DNA of 64,000 nt from CAIKZZ01 sp035524595 (lineage in GTDB: Bacteria; Pseudomonadota; Gammaproteobacteria; Steroidobacterales; Steroidobacteraceae): positions 1 through 64,000 of the forward strand of contig DATKOP010000100.1 of assembly GCA_035524595.1 (NCBI GenBank). The letters are read 5' to 3'. Of the stretch, positions 26,283 through 34,284 are shown in pieces; the first letter of the stretch is position 1; the number at the start of each line of letters is the position of its first letter. The notes below the pieces were generated by a model. That model was given only the letters and a program-made list of their open reading frames with translations. It was not told the origin of the DNA and ran no database searches. The position numbers were made by a program, and so were the translations under genes.

Positions 26283-26873
26283 ATGAGCACCACGGTCGGC
26301 TTCCGGCAGATGAAGGACGGCACGCGCGCCGACTACCAGCTGCTCGAGCGCCTCGAGCGCGACTACGCGCAGGAGCTTCCGGAGCGCGTGCTGGCGGCGC
26401 TCGCCCGGCTCGACGCCGGCCTCGCCGGCTACCCGGTCAGCCGCCTCGGCCACTCGCTGCAGACCGCGACCCGGGCGCTCAGGGACGGCGCCGACGACGA
26501 GCTGGTGGTGGCCGCGCTCGTCCACGACGTCGGCGACGATCTTGCGCCCTACAACCACGCCGAGGTCGCGGCCGCGATCCTGCGCCCCTACGTGCGCCCC
26601 GAGGTCACCTGGATCGTCGCGCAGCACGGCCTGTTCCAGAGCTATTACTACGCGCACCACTACGACCGTGACCGCCACGGCCGCGAGCGCTTCCGTGGCC
26701 ACCGCTGGTTCGAGGCCTGCGCGGCCTTCTGCGAGCGCTGGGACCAGGCCTCCTTCGATCCCGCGTACCGCAGCGAGCCGCTCGAGCGCTTCGCGCCGCT
26801 GGTGCGCGCGGTGTTCCGCCGGCCGGCGCACGACCCGCGCTACGTCGGCGCGGGTGGCGCGGACGGCGCGTAG
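26283..26873 (+). CDS. HD-domain protein, candidate PhnZ/TmpB-like diiron oxygenase
   Basis: A 196-residue HD-superfamily protein. Likely metal ligands are His57 (RLGHSLQTATRA), His81-Asp82 (ALVHDVGDDLAP), His92 (YNHAEVAA), His115 (VAQHGLFQSYYY) and perhaps Asp154 (RWDQASFDP). The 24-residue spacing from the first His to the His-Asp pair matches PhnZ, and GADDELVVAALVHD is PhnZ-like, although the following loop is shorter. HD proteins of this sort are either phosphohydrolases or mixed-valent diiron oxygenases; TmpB, a relative, cleaves a trimethylammonio-phosphonate to glycine betaine. ATG 26283 has GGAGGGAACG just upstream. It follows the GMC gene by 32 bases and converges on the ABC permease. 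Function is unproven; an oxygenase on a quaternary-amine intermediate is my preferred guess. Confidence 0.85.
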   Translation: MSTTVGFRQMKDGTRADYQLLERLERDYAQELPERVLAALARLDAGLAGYPVSRLGHSLQTATRALRDGADDELVVAALVHDVGDDLAPYNHAEVAAAILRPYVRPEVTWIVAQHGLFQSYYYAHHYDRDRHGRERFRGHRWFEACAAFCERWDQASFDPAYRSEPLERFAPLVRAVFRRPAHDPRYVGAGGADGA

Positions 26874-26882
26874 CCGGCCGGC

Positions 26883-27713
26883 TCAGCCGGCGGCGAGCTG
26901 GCTGTCGCGCAGCTGCTGGCGCTCGGCGCGGCGCACGAGGTAGCCGGCGATCAGCACGCAGGCGCCGACGATGGTGATGATCAGGCTCGCCAGCGCATTG
27001 ATGTCGGGGCTGACGCCGAGCTTGACCTTCGAGTAGATCACCATCGGCAGCGTGCTCGAGCGCGGCCCGGACACGAAGCTCGAGATCACGAGGTCATCGA
27101 GCGACAGCGTGAAGCTCAGCAGCCAGCTCGAGACCAGCGCCGGCGCGATGATCGGCAGCGTGACGTCGACGAAGGCGCGAAACGGCGTCGCCCCGAGGTC
27201 CATCGCCGCCTCCTCGAGCGAGCGGTCGGCGCTGGCGAGGCGCGACTGCACCGTGACCGTCACGTACGCCGTGCAGAAGGCGACGTGCGCGAGGACGATC
27301 GTCGTCATGCCGCGGCTCGGCCAGCCGAGCAGCTGCAGCATCGACACGAACAAGAGCAGCTGCGTGATGCCGGTGATGATCTCCGGCATCACGAGCGGCG
27401 CATTGACCATGCCGGTCAGCAGCAGCCGGCCGCGAAAGCGGGTGAAGCGCACCAGCGCGATCGCCGCCAGCGTGCCGAGCACGAGCGCGCCGGTCGACGC
27501 CAGCGCCGCGACCTCGAGCGACAGCGCGGCGGCGCCGAGGATCTGGCGGTTGCCGACCAGCTCGACGTACCACTGCGTCGAGAACCCGCCCCAGACGCTC
27601 GCCAGCGCCGAGGCGTTGAACGAGAACGCCACCAGCACCACCATCGGCAGGTACAGGAACGCGATGCCGAGGCACAGCACCGTGAGCAGCAGCGGCGAGG
27701 AGCGCCGTTCCAC
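26883..27713 (-). CDS. Polyamine-type ABC importer permease (PotC-like)
   Basis: A 276-residue inner-membrane permease. Six hydrophobic segments are visible, and the coupling loop EEAAMDLGATPFRAFVDVTL followed by PIIAPALVSSWLL is the classic PotC/PotI pattern. The PotABCD family imports spermidine, putrescine and other cationic or amine solutes. It is encoded 1 base after the PotB-like permease, so the two are one unit. The matching ATPase is probably the PotA-like gene at 40385, about 12 kb away; no periplasmic binding protein for this system is in the window. The gene converges with the HD-domain gene. Confidence 0.92.
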   Translation of the reverse strand: MERRSSPLLLTVLCLGIAFLYLPMVVLVAFSFNASALASVWGGFSTQWYVELVGNRQILGAAALSLEVAALASTGALVLGTLAAIALVRFTRFRGRLLLTGMVNAPLVMPEIITGITQLLLFVSMLQLLGWPSRGMTTIVLAHVAFCTAYVTVTVQSRLASADRSLEEAAMDLGATPFRAFVDVTLPIIAPALVSSWLLSFTLSLDDLVISSFVSGPRSSTLPMVIYSKVKLGVSPDINALASLIITIVGACVLIAGYLVRRAERQQLRDSQLAAG

Positions 27714-27714
27714 G

Positions 27715-28674
27715 CTAGTGCTCGAGCTGGCGCACGCGGTAGTGCTGGTGGATCGCGATCGGGCCGGCGAGCAGCACCAGGAACGCGACCGCGACCGCCG
27801 CGGCGACCGGCCAGTCGTGGTTGGCGAAGAACTCGTCCCACAGCACCCGGCCGATCATCAGGTTGTCGGGCCCGCCGAGCAGCGCCGGGATCACGTACTC
27901 GCCGATCGCCGGGATGAACACCAGCATCGAGCCCGCGATCACGCCCGGCATCGACAGCGGCAGCGTCACGTCCAGGAACGCCTGCCACGGCCGGCTGCCG
28001 AGGTCGGAGGCGGCCTCGAGCAGCGTCTGGTCGAGCTTCTCGAGCGTCGCGTACAGCGGCAGCACCATGAACGGCAGGTACGAGTAGACGATGCCGAGGT
28101 AGACCGCGAAGGTCGTGCGCATGATCTTCAGCGGGTGGTCGATGACGCCGAGCCACAGCAGCGCCGTGTTGAGCAGCCCCTGGTCGCGGATGATGCCCTC
28201 GAGCGCGTAGACGCGCAGCAGGAACGAGGTCCAGAACGGCAGGATGATCACCAGCATCAGGATGCTCTGGGTGGCCTTCGACGCCCGCGCCATCGCGTAG
28301 GCCATCGGGTAGCCGATCAGCAGGCAGCAGAGCGTGGAGAAGAACGCGGTCCTGATCGAGTACAGGTACGAAACCGCATAGACTTCGTCGGTCAGCAGGT
28401 ACTTGTAGTTGGCGAGGCTCAGCGACAGGTGCCAGCGGTGGTCCGGCGTGACGCTGAACACGTCGCTGAATGGCGGTATCCTGAGGGCGGCCTCGGCGAA
28501 GCTGATCTTGAGCGCGAAGCCGAACGGGATCAGGAAGAACACCACCAGGAACAGGAGCGGCGGCAGGATGATCAGCCAGCGCCCGTACCGTTCGACGAAC
28601 AGGGCGAGCCCGCCGCGCCGCGCCGCGGGCGTGCCCGCGCCCCGTTCCCCCGCCGTTCCCGCCGTCGCTCGCAC
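27715..28674 (-). CDS. Polyamine-type ABC importer permease (PotB-like)
   Basis: A 319-residue permease, partner of the PotC-like protein. The N-terminal cytoplasmic tail is followed by GRWLIILPPLLFLVVFFLIP, then five more hydrophobic segments; the coupling loop is LEAASDLGSRPWQAFLDVTL with PLSMPGVIAGSMLVF after it. GTG at 28674 begins the gene; ATG choices downstream would cut the first membrane segment. It starts only 5 bases from an 11-base element (28679-28689) that occurs inverted next to the divergent TetR-Rieske gene, so it is a likely target of that regulator. Substrate probably a cationic amine or betaine (inference from family and context). Confidence 0.92.
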   Translation of the reverse strand: MRATAGTAGERGAGTPAARRGGLALFVERYGRWLIILPPLLFLVVFFLIPFGFALKISFAEAALRIPPFSDVFSVTPDHRWHLSLSLANYKYLLTDEVYAVSYLYSIRTAFFSTLCCLLIGYPMAYAMARASKATQSILMLVIILPFWTSFLLRVYALEGIIRDQGLLNTALLWLGVIDHPLKIMRTTFAVYLGIVYSYLPFMVLPLYATLEKLDQTLLEAASDLGSRPWQAFLDVTLPLSMPGVIAGSMLVFIPAIGEYVIPALLGGPDNLMIGRVLWDEFFANHDWPVAAAVAVAFLVLLAGPIAIHQHYRVRQLEH

Positions 28675-28678
28675 TGTG

Positions 28679-28753
28679 CCCCGGACCGCCTGATGCCGTC
28701 GGACGCCGCAGTCTGCCCGAGGCCCGCCGGATCTGGAAGGGCGCGGTCCGGGG
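28679..28753. promoter_or_regulatory. Pair of inverted 11-bp elements in a divergent promoter region
   Basis: CCCCGGACCGC at 28679-28689 is repeated as its exact reverse complement GCGGTCCGGGG at 28743-28753, with 53 bases between. One copy abuts the start of the PotB-like permease gene, the other overlaps the ribosome-binding stretch (GGGGAGG) of the TetR-Rieske gene. The core CGGACCG/CGGTCCG is itself nearly palindromic, as TetR-family operators often are. The likely reader is the TetR-Rieske protein, controlling both directions; this is inferred from position only. Confidence 0.5.
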
Positions 28754-28763
28754 AGGCGGGCCG

Positions 28764-30419
28764 GTGACCCGCCCGCGGCGACGCCGGCCGCCGGCGGCGG
28801 CGCCGTCCCGGCCGCGCGCCTCGCGGGCGCGCCAGCGGCAGCGCCTCATCGACGCCTGCATCTCGGCGCTGCACGTCCACGGGCCCTCGAAGACGACCGT
28901 CGAGAAGGTGGTCGCGATCGCCCGCATGTCGCCGGGCATCGTGCGCTTCTACTTCGATTCCAAGGACGCGATGCTGGTCGCGTCGCTCGAGTTCCTGGCG
29001 GCCGAGTTCGAGGAGCGCCTGCTGGTGCCGATCGCGGCGCTGCGCTCGCGCCCGGTCGAGGCGCTCGCGACGCTGGTCGATCTCTACCTCGGGGTCGAGC
29101 TCGCCAGCACCCGCAAGGTGTCGGTCTGGTACGCGTTCTGGGGCGAGGCCAGCGCGCGCCAGGAGTACCACGACATCTGCGGCTCGCGCGACGACAAGTT
29201 CGAGGAGCTGGTGCGCGACCTGATCGCCCGCCTGATCGAGGAGACCGGCGCCCGGCACCTCGACGCCGACGCGATCGCGCTCGGGCTGATCGGCGTGCTC
29301 GAGATGCTGTGGCAGGGCTTCGCGTTCCAGACCGAGTCGACGATCGACCGCGGCGAGGCCAAGCGCCGGGCGCTGGCCTACCTGCGCTCGGTGTTCCCGG
29401 GCGCGTTCGGCCTTGCGCCCGGCGCGGCGCCCGCCGCGCTGCCGGCCGGGGCCTACGCGAGCGCGCCGCTGCTCGAGGCGGAGCGACGGGCGCTGTTCCG
29501 GCACGCCTGGCAGTTCGCCGGCCTCGGGCGCGAGCTCGGCGCTGCCGGCGCCTTCCTGATGCTCGACGGCCCGGGCGAGCGAGCGCTCGTGGTACGCGAC
29601 GCCGCGGGCGCGCTCAACGCCCTGCGCAACAGCTGCCACCAGCGGCCGCATGCGCTCGCGATGAGCCGCAGCGGGACCTTCGGCGGGCTGATCTGCTGCC
29701 CGCTGCACGGCTTGAGCTACCACCTCGACGGCACGCCCGCCGGCGCGACGCCCGGCGCCGCGCTGGCGCGGCTCGAGCTCGCGCTCGCCGGTGAGCTCGT
29801 GTTCGTGCGCGCCCCTGCCGACGACGCCGCGCCGCCGCCCGCGCCGGACGCAGCGCCCGGCGCGGCGGCCGTGCCACTCGCCGCGCCGGTGGTCCGCGAG
29901 CACGAGGTCGCGGCGGACTGGAAGGTGCTGGTGGAGCGGTGGCTCGAGCGCGCCGCGGGCGGCGCCGAGCCGCGCGGCAGCGGGCCCGAGGGCGCGGCGG
30001 CGGACGCGGCCGGCGGCTGGAGCGCCCGGCGCTACGCCGCGCTTGGCGCGCAGGCGGGCGCCGCCCCGCCGCGCGCGAGCTTCGTCGCGCCCAACCAGCT
30101 GATCGAGGCGGGCGCCGGCGGCGTCGTGGTGCTGCAGGTGCTGCCGGTGGCGCCGGGTCGCGCGCGGCTCAGGGAGTTCGTCTACGGCCGCGAATCGCGC
30201 ACGCGCATCGACCGCGCGCTCGCCTTCCTCGCCGCGCGCCTCGAGGCGCGGCGGCTCGCCGCCGAGGTCGGGCTCGCGGAGTCGGTGCAGCGTGGCCTAG
30301 AATCGCCCGGCTACGTCGCCGAGGCCGTGGCGGACGCGCCGCCCGCCCTCGTCGCCTTCCGCCAATCGATCGCCCGCCTGCTGCCCGGCGGCGCACGCGA
30401 CCCAGGAGACCCGCCATGA
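28764..30419 (+). CDS. TetR/BetI-type regulator fused to a degenerate Rieske oxygenase alpha subunit
   Basis: A continuous 551-residue frame with two unrelated parts. Residues about 25-213 are a complete TetR regulator: helix-turn-helix with TTVEKVVAIARMSPGIVRFY and a BetI-like ligand domain. After an Ala/Pro linker, residues 233-350 match a Rieske [2Fe-2S] domain, but the first ligand pair reads C291-H-Q-R-P instead of C-R-H-R-G (His ligand position is Gln293); the second pair C312-P-L-H315 is intact. The rest aligns with the catalytic domain of ring-hydroxylating/N-demethylating oxygenases: DWKVLVERWLERAAG at 385-399 replaces NWK..EN..E.YH, losing the iron histidines, and AEVGLAESVQRGL has Glu for the iron Asp. 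It looks like an enzyme turned into a sensor domain on a repressor. GTG 28764 has GGGAGG seven bases upstream. It overlaps the ALDH start by ATGA and diverges from the Pot-type permeases. Confidence 0.9.
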   Translation: MTRPRRRRPPAAAPSRPRASRARQRQRLIDACISALHVHGPSKTTVEKVVAIARMSPGIVRFYFDSKDAMLVASLEFLAAEFEERLLVPIAALRSRPVEALATLVDLYLGVELASTRKVSVWYAFWGEASARQEYHDICGSRDDKFEELVRDLIARLIEETGARHLDADAIALGLIGVLEMLWQGFAFQTESTIDRGEAKRRALAYLRSVFPGAFGLAPGAAPAALPAGAYASAPLLEAERRALFRHAWQFAGLGRELGAAGAFLMLDGPGERALVVRDAAGALNALRNSCHQRPHALAMSRSGTFGGLICCPLHGLSYHLDGTPAGATPGAALARLELALAGELVFVRAPADDAAPPPAPDAAPGAAAVPLAAPVVREHEVAADWKVLVERWLERAAGGAEPRGSGPEGAAADAAGGWSARRYAALGAQAGAAPPRASFVAPNQLIEAGAGGVVVLQVLPVAPGRARLREFVYGRESRTRIDRALAFLAARLEARRLAAEVGLAESVQRGLESPGYVAEAVADAPPALVAFRQSIARLLPGGARDPGDPP

Positions 30420-31912
30420 GCACCGCACTCGGCAAAGTGGAGTGGCACGCGCGCGCCGCTGCGCTGCGCTACGCGACCGGCCACTTCATCGACGGCGCGC
30501 ACGTCGACGCGCTCGCCAAGGGCCGCTTCACCGCGGTCAACCCGGCGACGCTCGAGCCGCTGTGCGAGGTGGCCGCCGGCACCGCCGCCGACGTCGACCG
30601 CGCGGTCGCCTCGGCGCGGCGCGCCTTCGCGGGCGGCGCCTGGCGGCGCATGGCGCCGCGCGACCGGCTCGGGGTGCTCGGCCGCTTCGCCGGCCTGATC
30701 GAGTCGAACGCCGAGCGCTTCGCGCTGCTCGACACGCTGACCATGGGCAAGCCGGTCCGCGACATGCTGGCCATCGACGTGCCGTCGGCGGTGCAGACCT
30801 TCACGTACTTCGCCGAGCTCAGCGACAAGATCGACGGCGCCGTCACGGCGACCGCGGCCGACGCCTTCCACTACATCCTGCGCGAGCCGCTCGGCGTCGT
30901 CGGCTGCATCGTGCCGTGGAACTACCCGCTCCTGATGGCCGCCTGGAAGGTCGCGCCGGCGCTGGCCGCCGGCAACTCGGTGGTGCTGAAGCCGGCCGAG
31001 CAGTCGCCGCTGTCGGCGCTCCTGATGGCCGAGCTGTTCGTCGAGGCCGGCGGCCCGGCCGGCGTGTTCAACGTCGTCAACGGCCTCGGCGAGACGGCCG
31101 GCGCCGCGCTCGCGCTGCACGGCGACGTCAACAAGATCGCGTTCACGGGCTCGACCGAGGTCGGCAAGCTGATGCTGGTGTACGCCGGCCAGTCGAACAT
31201 GAAGCGCGTCGCCCTCGAGTGCGGCGGCAAGTCGCCGCAGATCTTCCTGGCCGACCTCGAGGACCTCGACCGCGCGGTCAACTACGCGATCAACGGCATC
31301 TTCGGCAACATGGGCGAGGTCTGCAACGCGGGCTCGCGCCTGCTGATCGACAAGCCGATCGCCGAGGCCTTCGTCGCGCGCTTCGTCGAGCTCGGCAAGA
31401 GCGCCTACCGGGCGGGCGACCCGCTCGATCCCGCGACCAACCTCGGGCCGCTGGTGACCGCCGGCCACCGCGCGCGGGTCGTGTCCTACATCGAGCGCGG
31501 CCGCAAGGAGGGCGCGCGGCTCGAGTTCGGCGGCGACACGCCGGCGCTGGCCGGCAGCTACGTCAACCCGACGCTGTTCTCGGGCGTCGACAACCGGATG
31601 ACGATCGCGCGCGAGGAGATCTTCGGGCCGGTCGCCGCCGCGATCGTGGTCGACGGCATCGCCGAGGCGGTGCGGGTCGCCAACGACTCGATCTACGGCC
31701 TGGCCGCCTCGGTCTGGACGCGCGACCTCAAGACCGCGCACACCGCGGTGCGCGACCTCGAGGCGGGCGTGATCTGGGTCAACTGCTTCGACCACGGCGA
31801 CATGACGCAGCCCTTCGGCGGCTACAAGCAGTCGGGCCAGGGCCGCGACAAGTGCCTCGAGAGCCTGCTGTCGTACACGCAGACCAAGTCCGCGTGGATC
31901 CACCTCGGCTGA
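30416..31912 (+). CDS. NAD(P)-dependent aldehyde dehydrogenase (betaine/gamma-aminobutyraldehyde type)
   Basis: A 498-residue aldehyde dehydrogenase. Catalytic Cys303 is in MGEVCNAGSRLL, general base Glu268 in VALECGGKSP, and the coenzyme region reads VPWNYPLLMAAWKVAPALAA. The EVCNAGSRL context is close to the PuuC/BetB-like branch that oxidises amino- and betaine-aldehydes. ATG 30416 overlaps the stop of the TetR-Rieske gene, so the enzyme and its probable regulator are translated together. The PotB/C permeases diverge from this pair and the gene converges with the Rieske oxygenase at 31919, six bases away. A substrate produced by the neighbouring Rieske demethylases or by the GMC enzyme is plausible. 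Confidence 0.93.
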   Translation: MSTALGKVEWHARAAALRYATGHFIDGAHVDALAKGRFTAVNPATLEPLCEVAAGTAADVDRAVASARRAFAGGAWRRMAPRDRLGVLGRFAGLIESNAERFALLDTLTMGKPVRDMLAIDVPSAVQTFTYFAELSDKIDGAVTATAADAFHYILREPLGVVGCIVPWNYPLLMAAWKVAPALAAGNSVVLKPAEQSPLSALLMAELFVEAGGPAGVFNVVNGLGETAGAALALHGDVNKIAFTGSTEVGKLMLVYAGQSNMKRVALECGGKSPQIFLADLEDLDRAVNYAINGIFGNMGEVCNAGSRLLIDKPIAEAFVARFVELGKSAYRAGDPLDPATNLGPLVTAGHRARVVSYIERGRKEGARLEFGGDTPALAGSYVNPTLFSGVDNRMTIAREEIFGPVAAAIVVDGIAEAVRVANDSIYGLAASVWTRDLKTAHTAVRDLEAGVIWVNCFDHGDMTQPFGGYKQSGQGRDKCLESLLSYTQTKSAWIHLG

Positions 31913-31918
31913 GCGCCC

Positions 31919-33091
31919 CTAGGCGGGCCCGAGGGCGGCGCGCAGCCACTGCTGGAAGCGGTAGACGTCGTACTCCTCCGGCATCAGGAAGCCGCGCTCG
32001 TGCGGCGCCGCGTGCAGGCCGCGCTGGGTCAGCTCGCAGGCGGCCCCGTCCTCGTCGAGCACCTCGGCCGAGAAGCTGCAGACGCGGTCGATGTCGACCG
32101 CGGGGTCGGCGAGCGTCTCCCGGGGGAACAGCCACTCGAGCGTCAGCTCGGTCTCCTCGGGCCCGAGCGGCAGGAGCCGCGTCGAGCGCACGTGGTCGAC
32201 GTGCAGCACCATGTAATGCGACGGCAGGCTCGTCATGTAGTGGTAGCCGACGCGCCGCTCCTCGGCGCTCAGCGGGAACTCGTGGCCGAGCGACCTGCCG
32301 TCGACCGACCAGGTGGCCGCGCCCTTGCGCAGCCCGCCCTTGTAGAGCGGGTCGGCGTCGCCCGCGTGCGACCGCCAGTTCGGGTCGTCGCGCTCCTCCA
32401 TGATGCCGCGCTTGTAGATCGGCACCAGGCTCGACAGCCCCGGGTGCACGCCCGGGCAGTGCAGGCACTCGTTGTAGTTCTCCCAGAACACCTTCCAGTT
32501 GCAGCGCAGCCGGGTGACGCGCTGGCGGCCGGCGACGAGGTCCTCGAGCGGCCAGTTGGCGAACTCGCCGGTGTTGGCGTTGAAGTTGTCGGCGAGGCCG
32601 CGCGCCGGGTCGCCGAGGTTGACGTACACGAAGCCGCGCCAGACCCTGAGCGGCACCGCGTACAGCGACGCCTCGCCGGGCGCGACGTGGTGCGGGCGGC
32701 CCATCGACGGGATCCGCGCGAGCTCGCCGTTCAGGCGGTAGCTCCAGGCATGGTACGGGCAGGTGATCGCGGGCGCCGCGAGCCGGCCCTCCGGCTCGCG
32801 GCACAGGGTCGAGCCGCGGTGCCGGCAGGTGTTGTAGAAGGCCCTGAGCTCGCCCTGCTCGTCGCGCACCACGAGCAGCGGCTGGCTGCCGAGCGTGAAG
32901 GTGCGGTAGCAGCGCGCCTCGGGCAGCGTGGCGGCACGGCAGAGGTAGATCCAGTGGCGGTACCAGACCTGGTCGAGCTCGCGCGCGTGGTGCGCCGGGT
33001 CGTAGTACCAGCTGCTCGGCAGCGTGCGCTCGAGCTGCTTGAGCCCGTTGAAGCCGCCGGCGGTCGGGTCGTCGTGTCTCTCGGCGCTCAT
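31919..33091 (-). CDS. Rieske non-heme iron oxygenase, alpha subunit (GbcA/CntA-like), copy A
   Basis: A 390-residue terminal oxygenase. The Rieske cluster ligands are intact (NTCRHRGSTLC and ITCPYHAWSY, residues about 85-112) and the catalytic domain keeps the iron site NWKVFWENYNECLHCPGVHP. Proteins of this shape oxidatively remove N-methyl groups or cleave C-N bonds of glycine betaine, carnitine, stachydrine and similar compounds. ATG 33091 gives MSAERHDD; the frame is open further upstream only inside the next gene. It lies 20 bases after the second Rieske gene on the minus strand and converges with the ALDH. No reductase or ferredoxin partner is encoded nearby. The substrate is unknown. 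Confidence 0.93.
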   Translation of the reverse strand: MSAERHDDPTAGGFNGLKQLERTLPSSWYYDPAHHARELDQVWYRHWIYLCRAATLPEARCYRTFTLGSQPLLVVRDEQGELRAFYNTCRHRGSTLCREPEGRLAAPAITCPYHAWSYRLNGELARIPSMGRPHHVAPGEASLYAVPLRVWRGFVYVNLGDPARGLADNFNANTGEFANWPLEDLVAGRQRVTRLRCNWKVFWENYNECLHCPGVHPGLSSLVPIYKRGIMEERDDPNWRSHAGDADPLYKGGLRKGAATWSVDGRSLGHEFPLSAEERRVGYHYMTSLPSHYMVLHVDHVRSTRLLPLGPEETELTLEWLFPRETLADPAVDIDRVCSFSAEVLDEDGAACELTQRGLHAAPHERGFLMPEEYDVYRFQQWLRAALGPA

Positions 33092-33111
33092 CCGGTCCCC
33101 TCCCCGCGGCG

Positions 33112-34284
33112 TCAGGCGAAGCGGCTCGGCGCCGCCGGCAGCCGCACTTCCGGGATGGCGCGCTCCAGCAGCTCGTGGAACTCGGTCATCCAGGTCTCGA
33201 TGTTCGACAGCGGTCCCGGCGTGTAGCTCGGGCTCGCGAGCCCCCGCTGCACGCGCTCGCACAGCGAGCGGTCCTCGGCGTTCACCTGGTCGTTGATGCG
33301 GTTGCTGAGCTTCCTGAGCACCCGCATCTCGCGCCGCTCGTCGGGCAGGCCGAAGATCGCGTAGCGGATCACGCACTTGCCCGGCGCGCGCGGCAGAACC
33401 TGGAAGAAGTCCATGAGCTCAGGGTACACGTCGATGCCGAGGTTCGGCAGGGCGCTGTAGAAGCGCCAGCAGCGCCGGTAGTCCTCCGGCAGGTGCCGGA
33501 CCGTCGCCCCGACGAGGCGCTGGTAGTGGCGCTCGCTCCAGCGCGGCGAGGGCTGCTCCTTGAGCCAGCTCGTGCCGCGGGCGATGCCCGGCGCGCCCCG
33601 CTGGTCGTCGTAGTCCGGCGTGAACATCCGGTTGAGCCCCGGGTGCCCCACCGGCACGTGGTAGGACTCGAGGTAGTTGTCCATCGCGACCTTCCAGTCG
33701 ACGTCCCACTCCTCGTACGACACCGGGGTCAGCGGCACCATCTCCTCGAAGCGGTACGGCGCGAGCTCGGCGAGGAACGGCGCCCACCGCTCGCGGACCG
33801 GGGGCGCATCCCCGGCGAGGCACACGAACACGAAGCCGAGCAGGACCTCGACCCGGACGGGCCTCAGGCCGTGTGCCGAGCGGTCGAGGCCCGGGAAGGT
33901 GTCCCGCGACGGCACGCCGAGCAGGTTGCCCTCGTAGTTGTACGACCAGCCGTGGTACGGGCAGACGATCGTGCCCGGGCAATGGCCGCTGCCGTCGAGG
34001 ATCCGCGCGCCGCGGTGGCGGCAGACGTTGTGGAAGGCGCGCACCTGCCGGTCGCGGTCCCTGAGCACGACGATGCTGTCGGGGCCGAGGTCGAAGGTGA
34101 CGAAGTCGCCGGGGCTCGGGATCTGGCTCACGTGGCAGCCGATCTGCCAGCTCGGCCGCAGCACGCGCTCGAGCTCCAGCCGATGCAGCTCGGCATGGCT
34201 GTAGACCCAGGCCGGCAGCGCCCGGTAGGTGCGCGTCGGGCCCGCGCCGGTTCGATCGAAGGCAGGCACGCTGGCCATCGGCAT
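33112..34284 (-). CDS. Rieske non-heme iron oxygenase, alpha subunit, copy B
   Basis: A 390-residue terminal oxygenase, related to but clearly different from its downstream neighbour. Rieske ligands are in NVCRHRGARIL and IVCPYHGWSY; the iron site is DWKVAMDNYLESYHVPVGHP, with the carboxylate ligand in NAEDRSLCERVQRGL. Equal length of the two proteins suggests either two enzymes with different substrates or a mixed oligomer. ATG 34284 begins MPMASV (the second Met is also possible). It is the first gene of the Rieske pair and diverges from the aminotransferase operon over an unusually AT-rich 290-base region. The C-terminal pattern VQRGLASPSY is the one also seen, degenerate, in the TetR-Rieske fusion. 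Confidence 0.93.
   Translation of the reverse strand: MPMASVPAFDRTGAGPTRTYRALPAWVYSHAELHRLELERVLRPSWQIGCHVSQIPSPGDFVTFDLGPDSIVVLRDRDRQVRAFHNVCRHRGARILDGSGHCPGTIVCPYHGWSYNYEGNLLGVPSRDTFPGLDRSAHGLRPVRVEVLLGFVFVCLAGDAPPVRERWAPFLAELAPYRFEEMVPLTPVSYEEWDVDWKVAMDNYLESYHVPVGHPGLNRMFTPDYDDQRGAPGIARGTSWLKEQPSPRWSERHYQRLVGATVRHLPEDYRRCWRFYSALPNLGIDVYPELMDFFQVLPRAPGKCVIRYAIFGLPDERREMRVLRKLSNRINDQVNAEDRSLCERVQRGLASPSYTPGPLSNIETWMTEFHELLERAIPEVRLPAAPSRFA

Noticed and set aside
28764..30419. TetR-Rieske fusion as an assembly join of two separate genes
   Set aside because: The frame is continuous with a normal linker, the oxygenase part has degenerated at its active-site residues in a consistent way, and the gene overlaps the next by ATGA as other real genes here do.
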